Below are positions 26,303-36,275 of a DNA stretch of 64,000 bases, piece by piece. Source of the DNA: Fodinibacter sp038258215 (lineage in GTDB: Bacteria > Actinomycetota > Actinomycetes > Actinomycetales > Dermatophilaceae); the NCBI GenBank assembly GCA_038258215.1, contig JBBSQC010000003.1, positions 87,789 to 151,788 on the forward strand, in the 5' to 3' direction. The first letter of the stretch is position 1; each line of letters opens with the position of its first letter. The position numbers and the translations under genes are program-made. The notes under the pieces were generated by a model that was given only the letters and a program-made list of their open reading frames with translations, did no database searches and was not told where the DNA came from.

Positions 26303-29300
26303 TCAGGGGTCGAGCAGCTCGCGGAGGTCGTCCGCGGTCATGGCCTTGGAGAGGGCGGCGCCGTCGTCGACCACGCGGGCGAAGAGGTCGCGCTTGCGCT
26401 CCTGCAGCGCGACGACCTTCTCCTCGATGGTGTCTCGGGAGACCAGCCGGTAAACGTTGACCGGCCGGGTCTGGCCGATCCGGTGGGTGCGGTCGATGGC
26501 CTGGGCCTCGGCGGCGGGGTTCCACCACGGGTCGAGGACGAACACGTAGTCGGCCTCGGTGAGGGTCAGGCCGAACCCGCCGGCCTTCAGCGAGATGAGG
26601 AACACCGGCGCGTCGCCCTCCCGGAACGCGGCGATCCGCTGGGCGCGGTTGCGGGTGCGACCGTCGAGGTACTCGTAGCGGATGCCCTCTGCGTCGAGCC
26701 GGGCGCGCACCAGCGCGAGGAACCCGGTGAACTGCGAGAAGACGAGCGCCCGGTGGCCCTCCTGGGCCAGCTCCTCGACCTGCTCCACGAGGGCGTCGAT
26801 CTTCGCCGACGACGCCAGCCCGGCGTACTCGGCGTCGACGAGGGACGGGTCGAGCGACATCTGTCGCAGGACCGTGAGCGCGCGCAGGATCGCGATGCGG
26901 TTGCCGTCGACGTCGTCGATCAGGCCGAGGAGCCGCTGGCGCTCGCGCTGGAGGTGGCGGTCGTAGACGGCGCGGTGCCGCGGATGGAGGGCGACCGAGA
27001 GCACCTGCTCCATCTTCGGCGGCAGCTCGGTCGCCACTGCCTCCTTCGTACGGCGCAGCATCAGCGGCCGGATTCGACGCCGCAGCGATGCGAGCAGGTC
27101 GGCGTTGCCGTCGTTCTCGATGGGTTTGGCCCAGTGCTCCTTGAAGTGGGCCGGCCTCGGGTGCAGCCCGGGGGCGACGATCGAGAGCAGCGACCAGAGG
27201 TCCATGAGCGAGTTCTCGAGCGGCGTGCCGGTGATCGCGAACTTCGCCCGGGCCGAGAGCCGCCGCACCGCCTGGTAGGTCTTGGCCTGGTGGTTCTTCA
27301 CGAACTGCGCCTCGTCGAGGACGACCGCGGCCCAGGTGCGCGAGCGGAACGCCGCCTCGTCGATCCGCGCCACGGCATACGACGTGATGACGATCTGGGC
27401 GCCCGCGACCGTCTCGTCGAGGCCCCGCTTGGCCTTGCCCCGGGTGCGGTCGACGACGACCACCTGCAGTCCGGGAGCGAAGCGCGCGGCCTCCCCGGCC
27501 CAGGTCGAGAGCACCGAGGTCGGGGCCACGACGAGCACCGGGTCGTCGAGCTCGCCGCGCTCGTGGGCGCGGAGCACCATGGCGAGCATCTGCATGGTCT
27601 TGCCCAGACCCATGTCATCGGCCAGCACCCCACCGAGCCCGGTGTCCCACAGCAGGGAGAGCCAGCGGAACCCGTCGACCTGGTAGGGCCGCAAGGTCGC
27701 GTCGAGCCCGGCCGGCACCTGTGCGGGCTCCACCGAGTCGAGGTCGAGCAGGGCCCCGACCGACCGGGCCCACCGCTCGCTCTGCTGCTCGACGACACCG
27801 AGGGCGGCGAGCTCCTCCCACAGCCCGGCGTGCACCACGGAGATGCGCAGCGGGTCGGTGGGCTTGTCCTGCAGCGCGCGAGCCTCCTCGACCAGCGCCC
27901 GGAGCGCCTCCAGCTCGGGACGGTCGAGGGAGAACCAGGTGCCGCTCTCGAGGATCAGCCGCTCGTGCCCGCGGGCCAGGGCCTCGATGAGGGGCGCGAG
28001 CGGCACCTCCTCCTCACCCACCGTCACCGAGATACCCAGGTCGAACCAGTCGGTCACCCCGCCGCCGGCCTCGGAGGTCGACACCGAGATCAGCGGCGCC
28101 TCGACCGCCTCGCTGTATGCCGCGGGCTCACCCAGCACGGTCAGCTCCAGGCCGGGGTGCTCCTCGAGCACCGGCAGCAGCTCGGCGAAGGAGACGGTGG
28201 TGAAGCCGTGCAGCCGCCGCTCCGGCACGAGGCGGCGGACCTTGGCCACCACCTGCCACAGCGGCTCGAACGCCGCGACCGCCGGCACGGCGAGGAGGTC
28301 CTCGACGAGGGACCGCTCGGCGTGCCGGTCGCGCATCGGGTCGTGCTCCTCGGCCGAGAGGGGCACGAGCACCCCGCCGTCGGCGGTGCCGTAGCGGAAA
28401 CCCCACTGCAGGTGCGTGCGGTGCGCCTCCTCGAAGGTCACGGCGAGCGACAGCCGCGGCGGGACCGTGTCGGGCAGCTCGAGGTCGGGGGAGAGGCTTC
28501 GCACCCTCGCCTTGCGCCGCAACCCCGGCAGGTGGGTGACGGTGAACCGCGCCCAGTCCGCCTCGGGCACCTCGACCACGCCCAGGTCGAGGAGCCGCTG
28601 GCGGGTCGTGTCGAGGGGCTCGGCCAGCGAGCCGAGCACGAGGGTGGTGCCGTCGCGGAGCCAGAAGCCGGTGGCTGGTGTGCCCACCAGGGTCGCGTCG
28701 GACGCGGACCCGGCGGGCAGGTCGAGCCGAGGATGCAGCTCGGCGCCGTCTGGGGTGCGGACGACGTCGACGACGAGCTCCGCGGGGTCGGGGGCGAAGG
28801 CGACCTCCCCCTCCTCCTTGAGGTCGGTGAGCAGGCGCACCCCCGCGCGGTCGGCCGCCCGGACCAACCCGACCCAGCCGGGGCCGAGATGATCCAGGAG
28901 GATCGCGTCCGGCATCCGGCCGTAGCCGAAGGCGCGCACCGAGCGGCGGTGGGCGTCGGCCACCGCGGTGAGGGCGTCGCGCTGGTCGTCGGAGTAGGCG
29001 ACCCGCCCCAGGCCGTAGTAGCCACCGGCGAAGGTCTCCCAGGAGATCCCGGTGCGGATCCACCCGCCACGCACCCCGGGCATGACCGGCCGGACGCGCA
29101 GCTGACCACGGCCCTGCTCGTGACGACCCGGGGCGGGCCGGGCGGCCTCGATGAGCAGGCCGACCGGGGTGTACTCGGCCTCGACCTCACCATCGTCGAG
29201 GAGCCCGCCGAGGGCTCGCTCCCACGTGGGCGAGGGAGGCGGGACCGCAGCGGTGCCAGGGCGCCGCCCGCGGCCGGCGACCCGATCGACCACCGGCTGC

Positions 29301-29629
29301 TGGGCCCGCACCGTGGCCGCCACCGCGACCGCGTGCTTGCAGTCGTCGACCATCGGGCAGGTGCACCGGCTGTGCCAGCGGCTCAGCGGCAGCCGGCCGG
29401 CCGTCGGAACGGCCACCGGGCGCAGGGAGACCTCGGTGCGGTAGGTCTGCCCGGCGCTGCCACCGACCCAGCCGATGGCGTCGGTGCCGTGCTCGTCGAG
29501 CTCGAGGTCGACCACGCGGCCCTGCTTGGCGTAGGCGAGCCCCCTCGCGACCGTGACCGTGCCGCAGACCTCGTCGAGCTCGCGGTTGGTGAGGTCGGCC
29601 AGCCGTGCCGCCGCGAACACCCGCCCCAC
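26303..29629 (-). CDS. SWIM-domain SNF2-family helicase
   Basis: A protein of about 1108 residues. The N-terminal SWIM zinc finger reads CTCPMVDDCKHAVAVA (CxC...CxH). The SNF2 ATPase core has DDMGLGKTMQML (Walker A), VVLDEAQFVKN (DEAQ box), FAITGTPLENSLMDLWSLL, and helicase-C motifs HRALVFSQFT and DRTHRIGQTRPVNVYRL. Such proteins translocate on DNA and act in repair or remodelling. GTG at 29629 is taken as start; another GTG at 29671 would add 14 residues. It lies 199 nt upstream of the conflict operon in the same direction; a functional link is possible but not shown. Confidence 0.85.
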   Translation of the reverse strand: MGRVFAAARLADLTNRELDEVCGTVTVARGLAYAKQGRVVDLELDEHGTDAIGWVGGSAGQTYRTEVSLRPVAVPTAGRLPLSRWHSRCTCPMVDDCKHAVAVAATVRAQQPVVDRVAGRGRRPGTAAVPPPSPTWERALGGLLDDGEVEAEYTPVGLLIEAARPAPGRHEQGRGQLRVRPVMPGVRGGWIRTGISWETFAGGYYGLGRVAYSDDQRDALTAVADAHRRSVRAFGYGRMPDAILLDHLGPGWVGLVRAADRAGVRLLTDLKEEGEVAFAPDPAELVVDVVRTPDGAELHPRLDLPAGSASDATLVGTPATGFWLRDGTTLVLGSLAEPLDTTRQRLLDLGVVEVPEADWARFTVTHLPGLRRKARVRSLSPDLELPDTVPPRLSLAVTFEEAHRTHLQWGFRYGTADGGVLVPLSAEEHDPMRDRHAERSLVEDLLAVPAVAAFEPLWQVVAKVRRLVPERRLHGFTTVSFAELLPVLEEHPGLELTVLGEPAAYSEAVEAPLISVSTSEAGGGVTDWFDLGISVTVGEEEVPLAPLIEALARGHERLILESGTWFSLDRPELEALRALVEEARALQDKPTDPLRISVVHAGLWEELAALGVVEQQSERWARSVGALLDLDSVEPAQVPAGLDATLRPYQVDGFRWLSLLWDTGLGGVLADDMGLGKTMQMLAMVLRAHERGELDDPVLVVAPTSVLSTWAGEAARFAPGLQVVVVDRTRGKAKRGLDETVAGAQIVITSYAVARIDEAAFRSRTWAAVVLDEAQFVKNHQAKTYQAVRRLSARAKFAITGTPLENSLMDLWSLLSIVAPGLHPRPAHFKEHWAKPIENDGNADLLASLRRRIRPLMLRRTKEAVATELPPKMEQVLSVALHPRHRAVYDRHLQRERQRLLGLIDDVDGNRIAILRALTVLRQMSLDPSLVDAEYAGLASSAKIDALVEQVEELAQEGHRALVFSQFTGFLALVRARLDAEGIRYEYLDGRTRNRAQRIAAFREGDAPVFLISLKAGGFGLTLTEADYVFVLDPWWNPAAEAQAIDRTHRIGQTRPVNVYRLVSRDTIEEKVVALQERKRDLFARVVDDGAALSKAMTADDLRELLDP

Positions 29630-29732
29630 TCCGCCACCTTCCGAGCCCGGCGCCGGTCCCTGACCCGGCACATCGACCGACCTACCGTATGCCGTCCGGC
29701 CGACATCGGTGACCCGGCCTCCACAGGCCCGG

Positions 29733-30920
29733 TCAGGAACGGCTGAAGGCGTCCCTGAAGCGGACGCGTGCGCCGGTGCGCATCACGGCGTTGGAGTAGA
29801 TGCGAGACGCGACCCAGACCAGGCCCGGGATCAGCGCCAGGGAGAGGGCGAGGGACGCCAGCACCTGCCAGGTCTCGACCGCGCCGAGGGCGATGCGGAT
29901 CGGCATGACGAGCGGCGACGCGAAGGGGATGTAGCTCAGCACGGCGACGATGGTGTTGTTGGGGTCCCACGGCGCGATGGAGATCGCGATGACGTAGGGG
30001 ATGATCATGAGCATCATCACCGGGGCGGTGACCGACGCGACGTCCTCCTGGCGGGATACCAGCGAGGCCAGCGCGGCGAGGGCGAAGGAGTACATGACGA
30101 AGCCCACGACGAAGTAGAGGAGCGACCACGCGACCGTGGCGCCGAGGTCGATGCCGCTCGTCTCGACCAGCCCGAGTCCCAGAGCCGTGCTGGCCGCCCC
30201 CACGACGACCACGGCCACCTGCGTGAGCCCGACCACCCCGATGCCGAGAACCTTCCCGGTCATGAGCTGCCAGGGCCGGATCGTGCTCAGGAGCAGCTCG
30301 ACGACCCGGCTCGACTTCTCCTCCACGACCCCTTGCGCCACCTGCTGGGCGGCGATCTGCAGGGCCAGGAAGAGCAGGATGCCGGCGACGTAGCCCGCGA
30401 CGATCTGGGCGCCGTCGCGCTCCGGCTGGGGGTCGAGCGAGCGCACCTGGAGGGTCTTCGCGCCCAGCTGCTGAGCCACCTCCTGGGGGTCGCCTCCCAG
30501 CTCGGTCACCGCGCTCGCGAGGGCGGCCTGCTGCTGGAGCAGCCCGAGGGTGGAGCGCAGGGCCGGGTCGACCTCGGTGCGCACGACCACCGTGAAGTCG
30601 TCGGCGGTGCCGGTGAGCGCGGCGTCCGCGCCCTTGTCGCGCACCGCGGCCTCCGCGGCGGCGTCGTCGGCGACGGGGACCGCCTCGGTCTCGTTGTTGG
30701 TGGCCGTGGACGCCTGGGTCAGGGCAGTGGACAGTGACTGGGTCGCGGGCGTGACGGCGATCTTGGTGGCGGAGGAGGACCCGAGGGCGAAGTTCAGCAC
30801 GAGGCCGCCGGCGACGACGGCGAGCAGCAGCAGCCCGGTCGTGAGCAGCCACCCCTTGGACCGGATCCGCGTGGAGATCTCCCGCGTGGTGACGAGTCGG
30901 ATCGTCTGGGTGGACGTCAT
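29733..30920 (-). CDS. ABC-2 type transporter permease (NatB-like)
   Basis: A 395-residue membrane protein. One membrane helix near residues 25-45 (GWLLTTGLLLLAVVAGGLVLN) is followed by a large extracytoplasmic domain (about 50-180) rich in Ala, Asp and Gln, then a block of helices in the C-terminal half, the layout of NatB/YhaP-type ABC-2 permeases. Its ATG overlaps the ATPase gene stop by ATGA, so the two form a coupled exporter. Cargo unknown; NatAB exports sodium and related systems export drugs. Confidence 0.8.
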   Translation of the reverse strand: MTSTQTIRLVTTREISTRIRSKGWLLTTGLLLLAVVAGGLVLNFALGSSSATKIAVTPATQSLSTALTQASTATNNETEAVPVADDAAAEAAVRDKGADAALTGTADDFTVVVRTEVDPALRSTLGLLQQQAALASAVTELGGDPQEVAQQLGAKTLQVRSLDPQPERDGAQIVAGYVAGILLFLALQIAAQQVAQGVVEEKSSRVVELLLSTIRPWQLMTGKVLGIGVVGLTQVAVVVVGAASTALGLGLVETSGIDLGATVAWSLLYFVVGFVMYSFALAALASLVSRQEDVASVTAPVMMLMIIPYVIAISIAPWDPNNTIVAVLSYIPFASPLVMPIRIALGAVETWQVLASLALSLALIPGLVWVASRIYSNAVMRTGARVRFRDAFSRS

Positions 30921-31852
30921 GCGGTCGCCTCCTCGAGGGCGTCGGGGCGCTCGGTCTCGCTCACCGCGTGGCGGTAGAGGTCGACCAGGTGCGGGTGGAC
31001 CTCCCCGAAGAAGCTCACGGGGCCGGCTCGCAGGGCCGCAGCGAGGATGCGCTGTTCGACGTCAGTGGTGGGGTGCCGCACCTCGACCACCGTTCGGTGC
31101 TCGTCGTGGCTCACCACCTCGACGCCCTCGAGACCGTCGACCCAGCCGAGGGATGCCGGGGGGCCGTCGACGCGCCACCGCGGCTGCTCGAGGGTGCGCA
31201 GCTCGGAGATCGCTCCGGCAGCCACCATGCTGCCCTCCTTGATGATGCCGACCCGGTCGCACAGGCGCTCCACGAGGTCGAGCTGGTGGGAGGAGAAGAT
31301 GACCGGCACCCCGGCGTCGGCGCGCTCGCGCAGCACGCCGCTCATGACGTCGACGGCGACGGGGTCCAGGCCGGAGAAGGGTTCGTCGAGGACGAGGATG
31401 TCGGGGTCGTGGACGAGCGCGGCGGCCAGCTGGACCCGCTGCTGGTTGCCGAGGGAGAGCTTCTGCACCTCGTCGTCGCGGCGTGCGGCCACACCGAGGA
31501 CCTCGACCCAGCGGTCCACGGCTCGTCCGGCCTCTGCGGCGTCCTTGCCGTGCAGCCGGGCGAGGTAGGTGAGCTGCTGGGCCACCTTCATCCGGGGGTA
31601 GAGGCCTCGTTCCTCGGGCATGTAGCCGATGCGGCGGCGCACCGCGAAGTCGACCGGCGCGCCATCCCAGAGCACCTCCCCGCCGTCCGCCTCCAGCACG
31701 CCGAGCGCGATCCGCATGGTCGTCGACTTCCCGGCCCCGTTGGAGCCCACGAAGCCGAAGATCTCCCCCGAGTGGACCGAGAAGGTCGTGTCGCGCAGGG
31801 CGCGCACCGTGCCGTAGGACTTCTCGAGGTGTGAGAACTCGAGCTCGGGCAC
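30917..31852 (-). CDS. ABC transporter ATP-binding protein (NatA-like)
   Basis: A 311-residue ATPase. Walker A is GSNGAGKS, the signature region LSLGNQQRVQLAAALVHDPD, Walker B ILVLDEPFSGLDP, and the switch His lies in FSSHQLDLVERLCD. A C-terminal domain of about 90 residues follows, as in NatA-like drug or sodium exporters. I chose the GTG at 31852 because family similarity (PELEFSHLEKSYG) begins there. It drives the permease encoded immediately downstream. Confidence 0.88.
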   Translation of the reverse strand: MPELEFSHLEKSYGTVRALRDTTFSVHSGEIFGFVGSNGAGKSTTMRIALGVLEADGGEVLWDGAPVDFAVRRRIGYMPEERGLYPRMKVAQQLTYLARLHGKDAAEAGRAVDRWVEVLGVAARRDDEVQKLSLGNQQRVQLAAALVHDPDILVLDEPFSGLDPVAVDVMSGVLRERADAGVPVIFSSHQLDLVERLCDRVGIIKEGSMVAAGAISELRTLEQPRWRVDGPPASLGWVDGLEGVEVVSHDEHRTVVEVRHPTTDVEQRILAAALRAGPVSFFGEVHPHLVDLYRHAVSETERPDALEEATA

Positions 31853-31963
31853 GGCATCCTCCTCGGTCGTCAGGGGCCGTCGCCCCCGATCGGCTGGTCC
31901 CACCCCATCACACGAAAAGGGTGGCTGTCACGTCACCGCGCTGGCGCGAGGCACCACCCCGCG

Positions 31964-32008
31964 ACCTTCATCTTCGCCCAGGAACGGTAGGGGTGCGAAG
32001 GTGAAGGT
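31964..32008 (-). terminator. hairpin after the glycerophosphotransferase-like gene
   Basis: Bases 31964-31977 pair with 31995-32008 over 14 positions with one mismatch, around a 17-nt loop, starting 34 nt past the stop of the minus-strand operon 36181-32042. No T-run follows, so its action as a terminator is inferred from position. The rest of the 31853-32041 gap shows nothing else clear. Confidence 0.5.
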
Positions 32009-32041
32009 GGCGGGATCGGGCGGGAAAGTTGGGACGAGGGG

Positions 32042-33289
32042 TCAGGGGGCCTGGTCGCCCAGGGGGTCGGCCGTGGCGCGGGCCCGCAGCGCGGCATCCC
32101 GGCCCGAGACGACCGCGTCACAGGCCGCGAGGAACCGGTCCATGCTCGCGCCCGGTGTGGTGTCGCCGAAGTAGCGCCGCACGAGGGCCGCGTGCGCCTC
32201 ATCGGGGTGGGCGGCGGCCGCGTCGACGACCTCGGCACCGTGAGGGGCGTCGGCGGCGTCGAACAGGTCGAGCTCCCGGATCAACCCCGACTCCGGGAGC
32301 TGCGCGAGCGGCTCGGCCGGTCGGGTGACGAGCAGGGGCTTGGCGGTGGCCAGCCAGTCGTAGGCGACGGCGGAGATGTCCATGACGGCCAGGTCCGAGG
32401 CGGCGAGCTGCCACCCGAAGCCGCCCTCCACGTCCACGACGTGCCCCGCGGCCGGGTCCCGGCGGTTGGCCTCGTGCAGGATCTTCACGATGTCGGCGTG
32501 GGCCGCACGGACGGACCGGAGCACGATCCCGACCCGGGGATGGGGCCGGTAGATCACCCGGTGACGGCCGGTGCCGACGAGGGACCGCACGAGGGCAGGG
32601 CCGTGGCTCGCGACCGAGGAGTAGCGCATGCTCGCGCGGTCCCCCTCCCAGGTCGGTGCGAACAGCACCACGGTGCGACCGTCCTCGGGCAGGGACGGCC
32701 CGGGGTAGTCGACGTCGACCTGGGGGCGCCCGACCTCAACGAGCGAGGACTCGTCGAAGCCGACGAGCTTGCGCAGGATCCGCTCGCGAGCGGCGGTGCC
32801 GGCGATGAAGACGGCATCGTAGGCCTTGAGCTGGTTGCTCGACATGTAGTCCTTGTCGGACTCGCCGTGGCAGATGAAGACGTGGGCGGGCTCGGCGAAG
32901 CGCATCGCGGCGAAGTTGCCCTGGTTCTGGTTGACGTAGAGGACCGCCCGGACACCCTGCGCACGGATGAACGCCTCGACGTCGTCGATGGCCGGCGCGT
33001 GGTGCACCGGCACCGGGCAGTCGCGCAGCAACGCCTGGATGGTGCGCCAGTTGCGCGAGAGCACGGTGACGTGGTGGCGCTCGTGCAACCGGCGCAGCGG
33101 CTCGTACCACTGGTCGAGCTGGTAGAGGTTCTCCGGCCCGTCGGTGAAGTAGACGGCGACCTCGACCGTGCCCTCGACCAGCGGCGGCCGGGACTCCAGC
33201 TCCGCCCGCACCGCGCGGCGGGCTCGCAGGGAGGAGATGCCGTCCGTGAGGATGCCTCGGACCTTGGCGACGTCGTCGGCGAGGGCCAT
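32042..33289 (-). CDS. CDP-glycerol glycerophosphotransferase-family protein
   Basis: A 415-residue protein of the TagF/TagB-like family that builds glycerol-phosphate chains of teichoic-type wall polymers at the inner membrane face. Family marks are FICHGESDKDYMSSNQLKAYD, VLFAPTWEGDRASMRYSSV, VIYRPHPRVG and the ADLAVMDISAVAYDWLATAKP block. It looks like the catalytic region alone, with no membrane anchor. Its ATG shares one base with the aminotransferase stop (TGATG), an unexpected coupling to amine catabolism. Confidence 0.8.
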   Translation of the reverse strand: MALADDVAKVRGILTDGISSLRARRAVRAELESRPPLVEGTVEVAVYFTDGPENLYQLDQWYEPLRRLHERHHVTVLSRNWRTIQALLRDCPVPVHHAPAIDDVEAFIRAQGVRAVLYVNQNQGNFAAMRFAEPAHVFICHGESDKDYMSSNQLKAYDAVFIAGTAARERILRKLVGFDESSLVEVGRPQVDVDYPGPSLPEDGRTVVLFAPTWEGDRASMRYSSVASHGPALVRSLVGTGRHRVIYRPHPRVGIVLRSVRAAHADIVKILHEANRRDPAAGHVVDVEGGFGWQLAASDLAVMDISAVAYDWLATAKPLLVTRPAEPLAQLPESGLIRELDLFDAADAPHGAEVVDAAAAHPDEAHAALVRRYFGDTTPGASMDRFLAACDAVVSGRDAALRARATADPLGDQAP

Positions 33290-34662
33290 CAGCCCACGAA
33301 CCGGTCGGCGACCTCGAGCGCCGCGTCGAGGATGTCGAGCCCTTCGTGCATCTCCTCGGCGGTGGTGGTGCAGGGCGGGACGACGTGGGTGCGGTTGAAG
33401 TGGACGAACGGCCACAGCCCCTCGGCCTTGCACGCGGCCGTGAACTCGTTCATCGGGGCGGCGGCCGCGCCGGACGCGTTGTAGGGGACCAGGGGCTCGC
33501 GGGTCTGCGGGTCGCGCACCAGCTCCAGGGCCCAGAAGTACCCGAGGCCGCGCACCTCCCCGACGCTGGGGTGCTTGCGGGCGATCTCCGCGAGCCGCGG
33601 CGCGATGACGGTGTCGGAGACCTTGCGCACGTTCTCCAGGATCCCCTCGTCCCGGAAGATCCCGATCGACGCGGCGGCCGACGCGCAGGCGAGCGGGTGC
33701 CCGGAGTAGGTGAGGCCGCCGGGGAAGGCGCGCTCCTCGAACGTCGCGGCGATGGACTGCGAGATCACCACCCCGCCGATGGGCACGTAGCCGGAGTTGA
33801 CGCCCTTGGCGAAGCAGATCAGGTCGGGGGTGACGCCCCAGTGGTCGACCGCGAACCACTCGCCGCACCGCCCGAAGCCGGCCATCACCTCATCCGCGAT
33901 CCACACGATGCCGTGCTCGTCGCAGATCTCGCGCACCCCGACGAGGTAGCCGTCCGGCGGGACGAGGATGCCGTTGGTGCCGACCACGGTCTCGAGGATG
34001 AGCGCAGCGATGGTCGAGGGACCCTCGACCATGATCGTGTCGCGCAGATGCTGAAGCGCGCGCTCGCACTCCTCGGCCTCGGTCGCGGAGTGGAACGCCG
34101 AGCGGTAGGGGTAGGGCCCCCAGAAGTGCACGACCCCCGGCATCCCCGGCTCGTTGGCCCAGCGGCGCGGGTCACCGGTGGCGGTGATCGAGCCGGCGGT
34201 GGCGCCGTGGTAGCTGCGGTAGGTCGCGAGCACCTTGTGCCGACCGGTGTGCAGCCGGGCCATCCGCATCGCGTTCTCGGTCGCCTCGGCCCCGCCGTTG
34301 GTGAAGAACACCTTGTCGAGCCCCTCGGGTGCGACCTCGGCGATGAGCCGGGCCGCCTCGCTGCGGGACTCGTCGGCGAAGCTCGGCGCGATGGTGCACT
34401 GGCGCGCGGCCGCCTCCTGGATCGCTGCGACCATCCTGGGATGCTGATAGCCGATGTTGACGTTGACCAGCTGGCTGGAGAAGTCGAGGTAGCGCCGGCC
34501 CTCGAAGTCCCAGAAATGGCTGCCGGACGCGGCCGCGATCGGCATCGGCGCGATCAGCGCCTGCGCCGACCAGGAATGGAAGACGTGCGCCCGGTCATCG
34601 CGCGCGACGGCCGCACCCCGCTCCGGGTCGGGCTGGATCTGGGGCTCGGCGAAGACGGTCAC
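33289..34662 (-). CDS. class III (PLP) aminotransferase
   Basis: A 457-residue PLP enzyme of the omega-transaminase/acetylornithine-type class. The PLP Lys is in DLICFAKGVNSGYVPIGG, the Asp contact in VWIADEVMAGFGR, and the start of the cofactor cup in FFTNGGAEATENAMRMAR. It would move an amino group from a diamine, GABA or beta-amino acid to an oxo-acid. GTG start at 34662, 31 nt after the aldehyde dehydrogenase stop. Together they fit polyamine/GABA breakdown. Confidence 0.85.
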   Translation of the reverse strand: MTVFAEPQIQPDPERGAAVARDDRAHVFHSWSAQALIAPMPIAAASGSHFWDFEGRRYLDFSSQLVNVNIGYQHPRMVAAIQEAAARQCTIAPSFADESRSEAARLIAEVAPEGLDKVFFTNGGAEATENAMRMARLHTGRHKVLATYRSYHGATAGSITATGDPRRWANEPGMPGVVHFWGPYPYRSAFHSATEAEECERALQHLRDTIMVEGPSTIAALILETVVGTNGILVPPDGYLVGVREICDEHGIVWIADEVMAGFGRCGEWFAVDHWGVTPDLICFAKGVNSGYVPIGGVVISQSIAATFEERAFPGGLTYSGHPLACASAAASIGIFRDEGILENVRKVSDTVIAPRLAEIARKHPSVGEVRGLGYFWALELVRDPQTREPLVPYNASGAAAAPMNEFTAACKAEGLWPFVHFNRTHVVPPCTTTAEEMHEGLDILDAALEVADRFVG

Positions 34663-34693
34663 GGCAGGTGGGCCTCTCGGTCTCGGGGTGCGG

Positions 34694-36181
34694 TCAGTCC
34701 GCGAGGGTGAAGATCGTGCGGTGCCAGTCCTTGTGGGCAGCCCCGGTGATGTCGTGCATGACGTGCTTGACGTTGGTGTACTCCTCGAAGGAGTAGGCCG
34801 ACATGTCCTTGCCGAAACCGCTGTGGCCGTATCCGCCGTGCGGCATCTCGCTGATGATCGGGATGTGGTCGTTGACCCACACGCAGCCGGCGGCGATCTC
34901 GCGCGACGCGCGGCCGGCCCGGTAGGTGTCGCGGGTCCAGGCCGAGGCGGCCAGCCCGAAGGGCGTGTCGTTGGCGAGGCGGATCGCCTCGTCGTCGTCG
35001 TCGAAGGCCACCACGGCCAGCACGGGGCCGAACACCTCGTCGCGCCAGATCTCGGAGTCGAGCGGCACGTCGGAGACGAGCGTCGGCTCGTAGTAGCAGC
35101 CACGCTCGAACCCCGGGGGCACCCGACCGCCGGTCACGACCTTCGCGTAGTCGCGGCAGCGGTCGACCATGCCGGCGACCTTCGCCTGGTGTGCCTGCGA
35201 GGACAGCGGGCCGAGGTCGGTCGCCTCGTCGTCGGTGGCCCCGACCCGCACGGACGCCATGAGGTCCGCGACACCGCTCACGAACTCGTCGTGCAGGGAG
35301 CGGTGCACGATCGCGCGGGTGGCCGCCGTGCAGTCCTGGCCGGTGTTGATGATGGATGCCGCGACCGCGCCGTGGACGGCGGCCTCGAGATCGGCGTCGT
35401 CGAACACGACGAAGGGGGCCTTGCCGCCCAGCTCGAGGTGCACTCGCTTGCCGGTGGCCGACGCCGTGGCCATCACCTGGCGTCCGACGGCCGTCGAGCC
35501 GGTGAACGAGGTCATGTCGACGTCGTGGTGGCCCACGAGGTGCTGGCCGGCGACCCGTCCGGTGCCGGTGACGACGTTGACGACCCCGGGGGGTGCGCCG
35601 GCTGCGGTGAAGGCCTCGGCGAAGAGGATCGAGGTGAGCGGAGTGATCTCGGCGGGCTTGAGCACGATGGTGTTGCCGGCGGCGATCGCAGGGAGCACCT
35701 TCCACGCCGCCATCTGGAGGGGGTAGTTCCAGGGGGCGATCGAGCCGACCACGCCGATCGGCTCTCGGCGGATGGTGGACGTGTGGTCGCCGGAGTACTC
35801 GGCACTGGCCATGCCGGCGAGCCGGCGTGCGGCGCCGCCGAAGAACGCCGTGTTGTCGATGGTGCCGGGCACGTCGAACCCCCGGGCCAGGCGGATCGGC
35901 TTGCCCGCTTGGCGGGACTCGAGCTGAGCGAGCTCCTCGGCCTGCCCCCGGAGCAGTTCCGCGGCGCCCAGCAGCACGGCGCCGCGCTCGGCGGGGGTGG
36001 CCCGAGACCACTCTCCGAAGGCCTGCCGGGCGGACTCCACGGCAGCGTCCACATCGGCCGGGCCGGCCAGGGTCACCGTGTCCACGGTCTCGTTGGTGCT
36101 CGGGTCGAGGACGTCGAACGTCTCGCCCGTGCCCGCGTCGCGGCGCTGCCCGGCGATGTACTGGTGCATGGTCGTGAGCAT
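34694..36181 (-). CDS. aldehyde dehydrogenase, gamma-aminobutyraldehyde type
   Basis: An NAD(P)-dependent aldehyde dehydrogenase of about 495 residues. Catalytic Cys is in NTGQDCTAATR, general-base Glu in HLELGGKAPF, and cofactor binding in FTGSTAVGRQV. The sequence looks most like aminobutyraldehyde dehydrogenases (PuuC/PatD type), which oxidise 4-aminobutanal to GABA; the neighbouring class III aminotransferase supports this. The start is ambiguous: GTG 36187, ATG 36181 and ATG 36169 are all in frame and no strong ribosome site decides; 36181 is used here. Confidence 0.85.
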   Translation of the reverse strand: MLTTMHQYIAGQRRDAGTGETFDVLDPSTNETVDTVTLAGPADVDAAVESARQAFGEWSRATPAERGAVLLGAAELLRGQAEELAQLESRQAGKPIRLARGFDVPGTIDNTAFFGGAARRLAGMASAEYSGDHTSTIRREPIGVVGSIAPWNYPLQMAAWKVLPAIAAGNTIVLKPAEITPLTSILFAEAFTAAGAPPGVVNVVTGTGRVAGQHLVGHHDVDMTSFTGSTAVGRQVMATASATGKRVHLELGGKAPFVVFDDADLEAAVHGAVAASIINTGQDCTAATRAIVHRSLHDEFVSGVADLMASVRVGATDDEATDLGPLSSQAHQAKVAGMVDRCRDYAKVVTGGRVPPGFERGCYYEPTLVSDVPLDSEIWRDEVFGPVLAVVAFDDDDEAIRLANDTPFGLAASAWTRDTYRAGRASREIAAGCVWVNDHIPIISEMPHGGYGHSGFGKDMSAYSFEEYTNVKHVMHDITGAAHKDWHRTIFTLAD

Positions 36182-36275
36182 ACGCACCCCGGCAATTGCG
36201 GGAAAGCGCGATCGCGTCGCTCACTTGCGACTGAATCCGTCGAGTGTGGCCGCTCAGGCCCCCGTATCACGCACG

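Noticed and set aside
25934..29746. A plus-strand ORF of about 1270 codons opposite the SNF2 and protease genes
   Set aside because: It is the antisense frame of high-GC coding DNA; the product is Arg/Gly/His/Glu-rich with no domains, while the minus-strand proteins have full motifs.
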